Assembly (NCBI RefSeq): GCF_014268655.2
Contig: NZ_JABWQX020000001.1
Coordinates: 186,001 to 250,000 of the forward strand
Source of the DNA: Pseudomonas marvdashtae
GTDB taxonomy: Bacteria; Pseudomonadota; Gammaproteobacteria; Pseudomonadales; Pseudomonadaceae
Length of the DNA stretch: 64,000 bases
Direction: 5' to 3'
Shown: piece after piece, positions 28,759 through 36,500 of the stretch
How the letters are laid out: each line of letters starts with the position of its first letter
How positions within the stretch are numbered: position 1 is the stretch's first letter
The notes under the pieces: generated by a model
Told to the model about the DNA's origin: nothing
Seen by the model: only the letters and a program-made list of their open reading frames with translations
Databases searched by the model: none
Position numbers and translations under genes: made by a program

Positions 28759-29712
28759 TCAACGCGCCTTGAGCTTCTGATCGATGGCATCCATCAACAT
28801 CCCGCCGATGTCCGTACCGAAGGCATTGTCGATTTCGCGGATACAGGTCGGGCTGGTGACGTTGATCTCCGTCAGGTGCTCGCCGATCACATCCAGGCCG
28901 ACGAACAGCAGGCCTTTCTCGCGCAGGGTCGGGCCGACCTGGGCGGCGATCCACCGATCCTTCTCGGTCAGCGGGCGGGCTTCGCCGCGACCGCCGGCCG
29001 CCAGGTTGCCCCGGGTTTCACCAGCGGCCGGGATACGCGCCAGGCAATAATCGACGGGTTCGCCGTCGATCATCAGGATGCGTTTGTCGCCATCGACGAT
29101 GGCCGGCAGGTAACCCTGGATCATGATCTGCTGCTTGCCGTGCAAGGTCAGGGTTTCAAGGATCACCGACAGGTTCGGGTGACCGGCGGTATGACGGAAG
29201 ATCGAGGAACCGCCCATGCCGTCCAGGGGCTTGAGGATCACGTCGCCGTGATGGTCGGCGAACTCGCGCAACACGTCCGGGCGACGGCTGACGATGGTCG
29301 GCGGCGTGCACTGCGGGAACAGCGTGGCGAAGAGCTTTTCGTTGCAATCGCGCAGGCTCTGCGGCTTGTTGACCACCAGTACGCCAGCGCTTTCAGCCTG
29401 TTCCAGCAGATAAGTGGAGTAAACGAATTCCATGTCGAACGGCGGATCCTTGCGCATCAGGATCACGTCCAGGTCGCTGAGCAGCGCATCGCTTTCTTCG
29501 CCCAGTTCGAACCACTTCTCGGGATTGGCGAAGACCTTCAGCGGCTTCATCCGCGCCCGGGCCTGGCCTTGCGCCTGATAGAGATCGCGCTGCTCCATAT
29601 AGAACAGCTCCCAGCCGCGCTTCTGAGCGGCCAGCAACATGGCCAGCGAGCTATCCTTCTTATAGGAAATGCTGGCGATAGGGTCCATGACAATGCCGAC
29701 GCGTACGCTCAT
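28759..29712 (-). CDS. gshB: Glutathione synthetase
   Basis: A 317-residue ATP-grasp enzyme joining gamma-glutamylcysteine and glycine. Recognisable segments are VGIVMDPIASISYKKDSSL at the N-terminus, the ATP-lid region VILKPLDGMGGSSIFR, and the Mg-binding EINVTSPTCIREID. ATG 29712 gives the standard length. It is divergent from pilG across a 225-bp gap. Confidence 0.97.
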   Translation of the reverse strand: MSVRVGIVMDPIASISYKKDSSLAMLLAAQKRGWELFYMEQRDLYQAQGQARARMKPLKVFANPEKWFELGEESDALLSDLDVILMRKDPPFDMEFVYSTYLLEQAESAGVLVVNKPQSLRDCNEKLFATLFPQCTPPTIVSRRPDVLREFADHHGDVILKPLDGMGGSSIFRHTAGHPNLSVILETLTLHGKQQIMIQGYLPAIVDGDKRILMIDGEPVDYCLARIPAAGETRGNLAAGGRGEARPLTEKDRWIAAQVGPTLREKGLLFVGLDVIGEHLTEINVTSPTCIREIDNAFGTDIGGMLMDAIDQKLKAR

Positions 29713-29937
29713 GGCTTGGTTCCTCGAAAATTGGGTGGGCACGAAGGGCGTGAAAAAGTGGCGTCAGAGTGGCGCCCCCAAGATTGGCGGTCAAGGAAAA
29801 ACCGCCGTACCGAGCGGCTGATAGATCGGCGCTGGAGACTGTGCTAAAAAGGCTGCCATGTGACGTGCGGGCCTTGAACATCAAGGGTTTGCGCTGTCGA
29901 TCACTCTTATGCGTTAAAAAACCGGTTTGCAGTGGCA

Positions 29938-30366
29938 ATGGCAGAGCATCTTACGCAGCAGCAACCCAGCGCCTTGAAGGTCATGGTCATCGACGACTCG
30001 AAGACCATCCGCCGTACCGCCGAAACCTTGCTGCGCAACGCCGGTTGCGAGGTGATCACGGCGATCGACGGCTTCGATGCCCTGGCCAAGATCGTCGACC
30101 ATCACCCAGGCATTATCTTTGTCGACATCATGATGCCGCGCCTGGACGGTTACCAGACGTGCGCCCTGATCAAGAACAACAGCGCTTTCAAGGCCACGCC
30201 AGTGATCATGCTGTCGTCCCGCGATGGTTTGTTCGACAAGGCCAAGGGACGCATCGTCGGTTCCGATCAGTTTCTGACCAAGCCTTTCAGCAAGGAAGAG
30301 TTGCTGGGTGCGATACAGGCCCATGTCCCGGGTTTTGCCGCAGCCCAGTTGCACCAGGCACATTAA
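29938..30366 (+). CDS. pilG: Twitching motility response regulator PilG
   Basis: A 142-residue stand-alone CheY-like receiver. The acidic pair is in VMVIDDSKT, the phosphoacceptor Asp in IIFVDIMMPRLDGYQT, and the conserved Lys in TKPFSKEE. In P. aeruginosa PilG is a phosphorylation target of the ChpA kinase and promotes pilus extension and cAMP signalling. ATG 29938 is chosen over GTG 29932; neither has a good Shine-Dalgarno. It heads the pil-chp operon. Confidence 0.95.
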   Translation: MAEHLTQQQPSALKVMVIDDSKTIRRTAETLLRNAGCEVITAIDGFDALAKIVDHHPGIIFVDIMMPRLDGYQTCALIKNNSAFKATPVIMLSSRDGLFDKAKGRIVGSDQFLTKPFSKEELLGAIQAHVPGFAAAQLHQAH

Positions 30367-30411
30367 TGACGCTCGGCCTCGGGCCTGAGGTCTAGAAGAA
30401 TGGGGAATACC

Positions 30412-30777
30412 ATGGCACGAGTTCTGATCGTCGATGATTCGCCGACTGAAATGTACAAGTTGACCGGCATGCTGGAAAAGCATGGCCATCAGGTCCTGAA
30501 GGCCGAGAACGGCGCCGATGGCGTGGCACTGGCGCGCCAGGAAAAGCCCGACGCGGTGTTGATGGACATCGTCATGCCCGGCCTCAACGGGTTCCAGGCC
30601 ACGCGCCAACTGACCAAGGACCCGGACACCGGTCGTATCCCGGTCATCATCATCACCACCAAGGACCAGGAAACCGACAAGGTCTGGGGGACGCGTCAAG
30701 GGGCGAAGGACTACCTGACCAAGCCGGTGGACGAGGAAACCCTGATCGCGACCCTGAACAAAGTACTGGCGGGTTGA
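30412..30777 (+). CDS. pilH: Twitching motility response regulator PilH
   Basis: A 121-residue CheY-like receiver with RVLIVDDSPTE, phosphoacceptor VLMDIVMPGLNGFQ and KPVDEE. In P. aeruginosa PilH is the second receiver of the Chp pathway and is thought to favour retraction or act as a phosphate sink. ATG 30412 is preferred over ATG 30400 because it gives the family length and has GGGGA upstream. Confidence 0.95.
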   Translation: MARVLIVDDSPTEMYKLTGMLEKHGHQVLKAENGADGVALARQEKPDAVLMDIVMPGLNGFQATRQLTKDPDTGRIPVIIITTKDQETDKVWGTRQGAKDYLTKPVDEETLIATLNKVLAG

Positions 30778-30787
30778 AAGCGCGGCC

Positions 30788-31327
30788 ATGAGCCAATCCC
30801 TGACCGCATTCGAGCTGTTGCTGCAGATCGATCGGCGCTGTCGGCTATTGGGCGCGGACTTGCCGTCCCAACCGATCCACCGCGATAGCTGGAGCGGCAT
30901 CGGCTTTCGCCTGGGCGATCATTGGTACGTGGCGCCCATGGGCGAAGTCAGCGAGGTGCTGCACGAGCCGCGCCACACGCCTTTGCCCGGGGTCAAGCCA
31001 TGGGTTCGCGGCGTGGCTAACCTGCGCGGGCGTTTGTTGCCATTGATGGACCTGTGCGGTTTCTTCGGCCATGAACTGTCCAGCGTGCGCAAGCAGCGGC
31101 GGGTGCTGGTGGTGGATCATGACGAGGTGTTTGCCGGCTTGCTGGTGGACGAGGTCCAGGGGTTGCAGCATTTCCCCCAGGGCAGCCTCGAATCGATTTT
31201 GACGAACGACCTCGATGGCCCGGAATCGGCCTTCGTCCAGGGCCGTTTTGGCGCAGAGCGGCAATGGCTGGTGTTCAGCCCGTTTGCACTGGCGCGCTCG
31301 CCAGGATTCATGGATGTGGCGGTTTAA
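30788..31327 (+). CDS. pilI: CheW-like adaptor PilI
   Basis: A 179-residue protein with one CheW domain (WVRGVANLRGRLLPLMDL is the signature). It should couple the PilJ receptor to the ChpA kinase. It lies 10 bases after pilH and 49 bases before pilJ. Confidence 0.94.
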   Translation: MSQSLTAFELLLQIDRRCRLLGADLPSQPIHRDSWSGIGFRLGDHWYVAPMGEVSEVLHEPRHTPLPGVKPWVRGVANLRGRLLPLMDLCGFFGHELSSVRKQRRVLVVDHDEVFAGLLVDEVQGLQHFPQGSLESILTNDLDGPESAFVQGRFGAERQWLVFSPFALARSPGFMDVAV

Positions 31328-31376
31328 CGAGACTTAGCGCGGCCCCTGTGGAAGCGAGCAGGACAGGCGAGGACCG

Positions 31377-33437
31377 ATGATCAAAACTCAAACAGGCAAG
31401 ACACTGGAGGCGTCGCGCAGTCGTTCGCAGATCATCGTGCTGTTCGTCGCGCTGATCGTCTTCATCATGCTGTTATTTGCCAACTTCGCTTACCTCAACA
31501 CCCAGTCTACGTACGACAAGCAGTACATCGGCCATGCCGGTGAGTTGCGAGTGTTGTCCCAGCGCATCGCCAAGAACGCCACCGAGGCCGCGGCCGGCAA
31601 AGCCGCAGCCTTCAAGCTGCTGAGCGATGCGCGCAACGATTTCGCCCAGCGCTGGGGCTATCTGAAACAAGGCGACCCGGTGACTGGCTTGCCGCCGGCG
31701 CCTGCCACCCTGCGCCCGCAGATGCGCGCTGTGCAACTGGACTGGGAGCGCCTGCTGAAGAACACCGATGCCATCCTGTCCAGCGAGCAGACCGTCCTGT
31801 CGTTGCATCAGGTCGCGGCGACCCTGGCCGAAACCGTGCCGCAACTGCAGGTCGAATACGAGAAAGTCGTTGAAATCCTCCTGCAACGCGGCGCGCCGGC
31901 CGCCCAAGTGGCCATGGCCCAGCGCCAGTCATTGCTGGCCGAGCGGATTCTTGGCGCGGTGAATACGGTGTTGGCCGGCGACGAGAACGCCAGCCAGGCG
32001 GCTGACACGTTTGGCCGCGACGCCGCGCGCTTCGGCCAGGTGCTCAACGGCATGTTGCAGGGCGACGCGACCTTGAAAATTTCCCAGGTACAGGACCGCG
32101 ATGCCCGTGCGCGCCTGACTGAAATCAGTGAGCTGTTCGAATTTGTCTCAGGCTCGGTGGATGAAATTCTCGAAACTTCTCCGGAGCTGTTCAAGGTCCG
32201 CGAGTCGGCGGGCAACATCTTCAACCTGTCGCAGACCTTGCTCGACGAGGCCTCGCACCTGGCCACGGCTTTCGAAAACCTGGCCGGCGGGCGTTCCGTG
32301 AACAGCATCGGCGGTTATGTGTTGGGCCTGCTGGCGCTGATGTCGATCATCCTGATCGGCCTGGTGATGGTCCGCGAGACCAATCGCCAGTTGCGTGAAA
32401 CCGCGGAAAAGAACGAGCGCAACCAGAACGCGATCATGCGTCTGCTGGATGAAATCGAGGATCTGGCCGACGGCGACCTGACCGTGACGGCTTCGGTCAC
32501 CGAAGACTTCACCGGGACCATCGCCGACTCGATCAACTATTCGGTGGATCAACTGCGCGACCTGGTGGCGACGATCAACCTGACCGCCGGCCAGGTGGCT
32601 GCCGCCGTGCAGGAAACCCAGGCCACCGCCATGCATCTGGCCCAGGCGTCCGAGCACCAGGCCCAGCAGATCAGCGAAGCTTCGACTTCAATCAATGAAA
32701 TGGCCCAGTCCATCGACCAGGTGTCCGCCAATGCCGCCGAGTCGTCGGCCGTGGCCGAGCGTTCCGTGGAAATCGCCAACAAGGGCAACGAGGTGGTGCA
32801 CAACACCATTCATGGCATGGACAACATTCGCGAACAGATCCAGGACACTGCCAAGCGCATCAAGCGCCTGGGTGAGTCGTCCCAGGAAATCGGCGATATC
32901 GTCAGCCTGATCGACGATATTGCCGACCAGACCAACATCCTCGCGCTCAACGCGGCGATCCAGGCGTCCATGGCGGGCGATGCCGGTCGTGGCTTTGCGG
33001 TGGTGGCCGATGAAGTGCAGCGGTTGGCGGAACGCTCCTCGGCGGCGACCCGGCAGATCGAGACGCTGGTGCGAGCGATCCAGGCCGACACCAACGAAGC
33101 GGTGATCTCCATGGAGCAGACCACCACCGAAGTGGTCCGCGGCGCCCGGCTGGCACAGGATGCCGGGGTCGCGCTGGAAGAAATCGAAGGGGTTTCCAAG
33201 ACCTTGGCGGCGCTGATCCAGAGCATTTCCAACGCGGCGCAGCAGCAGACCACCTCGGCGGGGCAGATATCCTTGACCATGAACGTGATCCAGCAGATCA
33301 CCAGCCAGACTTCGTCCGGCTCCACTGCCACCGCCGAGAGCATTGGCAACCTGGCGAAAATGGCCAGCCAGCTGCGCCGCTCGGTGTCGGGGTTCACCTT
33401 GCCGGCGGCGCCTGTGGCGGATGAGGGCAAGGCGTGA
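31377..33437 (+). CDS. pilJ: Type IV pilus methyl-accepting chemotaxis protein PilJ
   Basis: A 686-residue receptor. TM1 is at about residues 20-40, a periplasmic part with PilJ-type helical modules runs to about 310, TM2 ([19 protein letters not shown]) follows, then HAMP and the cytoplasmic signalling coiled coil. The hairpin tip reads [19 protein letters not shown], the invariant MCP sequence apart from variation typical of PilJ. GAGGA lies before the ATG. Its cognate methyltransferase gene pilK is absent downstream. Confidence 0.96.
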   Translation: MIKTQTGKTLEASRSRSQIIVLFVALIVFIMLLFANFAYLNTQSTYDKQYIGHAGELRVLSQRIAKNATEAAAGKAAAFKLLSDARNDFAQRWGYLKQGDPVTGLPPAPATLRPQMRAVQLDWERLLKNTDAILSSEQTVLSLHQVAATLAETVPQLQVEYEKVVEILLQRGAPAAQVAMAQRQSLLAERILGAVNTVLAGDENASQAADTFGRDAARFGQVLNGMLQGDATLKISQVQDRDARARLTEISELFEFVSGSVDEILETSPELFKVRESAGNIFNLSQTLLDEASHLATAFENLAGGRSVNSIGGYVLGLLALMSIILIGLVMVRETNRQLRETAEKNERNQNAIMRLLDEIEDLADGDLTVTASVTEDFTGTIADSINYSVDQLRDLVATINLTAGQVAAAVQETQATAMHLAQASEHQAQQISEASTSINEMAQSIDQVSANAAESSAVAERSVEIANKGNEVVHNTIHGMDNIREQIQDTAKRIKRLGESSQEIGDIVSLIDDIADQTNILALNAAIQASMAGDAGRGFAVVADEVQRLAERSSAATRQIETLVRAIQADTNEAVISMEQTTTEVVRGARLAQDAGVALEEIEGVSKTLAALIQSISNAAQQQTTSAGQISLTMNVIQQITSQTSSGSTATAESIGNLAKMASQLRRSVSGFTLPAAPVADEGKA

Positions 33438-33468
33438 CTATTGAGAAGGGTTATGTGGCGGGGCAGCT

Positions 33469-33502
33469 TTTGTGGCGAGGGAGCAAGCTCCCTCGCCACA
33501 AA
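33469..33502. repeat. Perfect REP palindrome between pilJ and chpA
   Basis: Sixteen-base perfect arms, TTTGTGGCGAGGGAGC and its inverse, are separated by AA. The core GTGGCGAGGGAGC is a familiar extragenic palindrome of the P. fluorescens group. It occupies the position of pilK in P. aeruginosa. Confidence 0.9.
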
Positions 33503-33546
33503 GGCTGATGTGCTCCTGCTGCATATGACTTTGATTTGGAGTGGTT

Positions 33547-36500
33547 ATGGGTGATCGGCACGACTACGTGGCCCTGGAATGGGTCAAGGGCGAGATTGCC
33601 GAAACGCTGAAGCAGGCCCACCTGGCCCTTAATCGCCTGGTGGACGACCCGCAGGCGTCGGATGCCCTTGCCCAATGCCTGGCCTGCATCCATCAGGTCC
33701 ATGGCAGCCTGCAGATGGTCGAGTTCTACGGCGCGGCGTTGCTGGCCGAGGAAATGGAGCAGCTGTGCGGCGCCTTGCAGAGCGATCGAATCGCCCATCG
33801 CGACGAGGCCATCAGCCTGTTGCGCCAAGCCTTGGGCCAGTTGCCGATCTATCTTGATCGGGTCCAGGGCGCTCGTCGCGACCTGCCGTTAGTGGTGCTG
33901 CCATTGATCAATGACTTGCGCAGTGCCCGGGGCGAGAGCCTGTTGTCGGAGACCAGCCTTTTCAGTCCGCAATTACCCGATATCGCCCCGCTCGGCGAGG
34001 ACGCCTTGAAACGGCTCGAGCCGGCCGACCTGCCAGGCACCTTGCGCAAGTTGCGCCAGACCCTGCAAGTGGCCCTGGTGGGGCTGTTGCGCGAACAGGA
34101 CGACGCCACCCATCTCGGTTACCTGGCCAAAGTCTTTCACCGTTTGGAAACCTTGTGTGCCGGCGCGCCGCTCAACGTGCTGTGGCAAGTCGCTTCGGCG
34201 CTGGTCGAAGGCATGCGCGACGCACGCATCGGCAACAGCCCGGCGCTGCGCAGCCTGTTCAAGGACGCCGACAAAGAACTCAAGCGCCTGCTGGAGCAGG
34301 GCATTGCCGGCATCAATCAACCGGCCCCACCTCACTTGGTCAAAAGCTTGTTGTTCTATATTGCCAAGGCCGAACACCCCAGCGGGCAGATGCAGATCAT
34401 GAAAGAACGCTACTCACTGGACGACGCGCTGCCCGACGGCGCGATGGTCGATGAAGAAAGGGCGCGGCTGGCCGGGCCCGACCGCGATGCCATGCGCTCG
34501 GTGCTGGCGGCGCTTTGCGAAGAATTGGTGCGGGTCAAGGAGCGCCTGGACCTGTTCGTGCGCAGCGACCGCCAGCACGCCTCGGAACTGGACAGCCTGT
34601 TGGCGCCCCTGCGGCAGATCGCCGACACCTTGGCGGTGCTCGGTTTCGGCCAGCCGCGCAAAGTGATCATCGACCAATTGGCGGTAGTGCTGAGCCTCGC
34701 CCAGGGTCAACGCGACCCGGATGACGCGACGCTCATGGATGTCGCGGGGGCCTTGCTCTATGTCGAGGCAACGCTGGCCGGCATGGTCGGCACCGTCGAG
34801 CCTGAAAGCCGCGACGACAGCCCTCTGCCGACGACTGACCTGACCCAGATCCACCAGATCGTCATCAAGGAAGCCCACACCTGCCTGCAACAGGCCAAGG
34901 ACATGATCGTCGATTACATCGACGCCGACTGGAACAGCGAGCAGCTCGAGGCGTTGCCGGGGTTGCTGACCCAGGTGCGTGGCGCGCTGGCGATGATTCC
35001 GTTGAGCCGTGCCGCCAGTCTCGTGGAGGCTTGCAACGGTTCCATCCACGAGCATCTGCTGCTCGATCATGCCCAGCCGGGCTGGGAAGAACTCGATCAT
35101 CTGGCCGATGTGATCACTGGCCTGGAATATTACCTGGAGCGTTTGAGCGAAGACCCCCATAAGCCCGCTGAAGGTCTGCTGGATGAGGTCGAACGCAGCC
35201 TCGGCGCCCTGGGCTATTCCCCAGACGAAGCCCGCGTGCCGGTGCTCGATGATGTGCTGAGCCCCAACGAGGCCCAGGTCATGCAGGACTTGCAGGAACT
35301 GGACGATCCGCAAACCGTGCAATCGCTCGCCGAAGTCCTGGCCAGCCCGGTCTCGGCGGTCAACCCGCCGGCGAGGAACATGCCGGCCAGCCTGCTGCCG
35401 CCGCCGCGGGATGAAAGCCCGGTGGACGACGAGCTGCGCGAAGTGTTCCTCGAGGAAACCGCCGAGGTCCTGGAAGTCCTGCATGAGTACCTGCCGCGCT
35501 GGGCTGCTCACTCGGATGACCACGTTGCCCTGACTGAACTGCGCCGAGCCTTCCACACCCTCAAGGGCAGCGGTCGGATGGTCCGGGCGCTGATCCTGGG
35601 CGAGTTGGCCTGGGCTGTGGAGAATCTGCTCAATCGCGTTTTGGAACGCAGCGTCGAGCCGGGTACTTCGGTCCGGCAGTTGGTTGAAGAAACGGTGCAA
35701 TTGCTGCCTGAGCTGGTCGCCGATTTCGCGGCCTCTCACCAACGCCAGCGTGACGATGTCGACCGCTTGGCCGCCCGTGCCCATGCGCTTGCCAAAGGCA
35801 GTGATGAAGAGGATGACGACGAACAGGACGTGGCTGCGCTCGATCCTTTGCTCCTGAAAATTTTCGACAATGAAGCCCAGGCCCACCTCGCCACGCTCAA
35901 TCGCTTTCTCGACCAGGCCGCCGAGCAGTTGCCGTTGCAAGCCGGCGACGAACTGCAACGGGCCTTGCATACGCTCAAGGGCAGCGCATCGATGGCCGGT
36001 GTAGCGCCGATCGCCGAGCTCGCCGGGGTGATGGACGAAATGGCCCGGGAATACAGGGCGCATCTGTTGGCCCTCGACCTGGACGAGGTTGAGCTGTTGC
36101 TGGAAGGCGAAGGGCTGCTGCGACGTGGCCTGCGCCAGTTGCACAGCGAACCGCTGGCGCCGATCCCCGGTGCCGTCGACCTGATCCAGCGCGCCCGGGC
36201 GCTATTGGCCGAGCGCCTGCAGGCGGCCCACGACTCGCCGGACCAAGGCGTGCGAACCAAGCGCGATACGCAGTTGATCAATAACTTCCTCGCCCAAGGC
36301 ATGGACATCCTGCTGGACGCCGAAAGCCTGCTGCAGCGGTGGCAGCAACACCCCGCCGAAAGCCAGGAATTGAGTGCGTTGCTCGATGAGCTGACCACCC
36401 TTGGCGAAGGCGCGCACCTGGCCGACCTGCACCCGGTGGACGAGCTCTGCGAAGCCTTGCTCGATCTCTATGGTGCGGTGGAGGAAAGCAGCCTGGCGGT

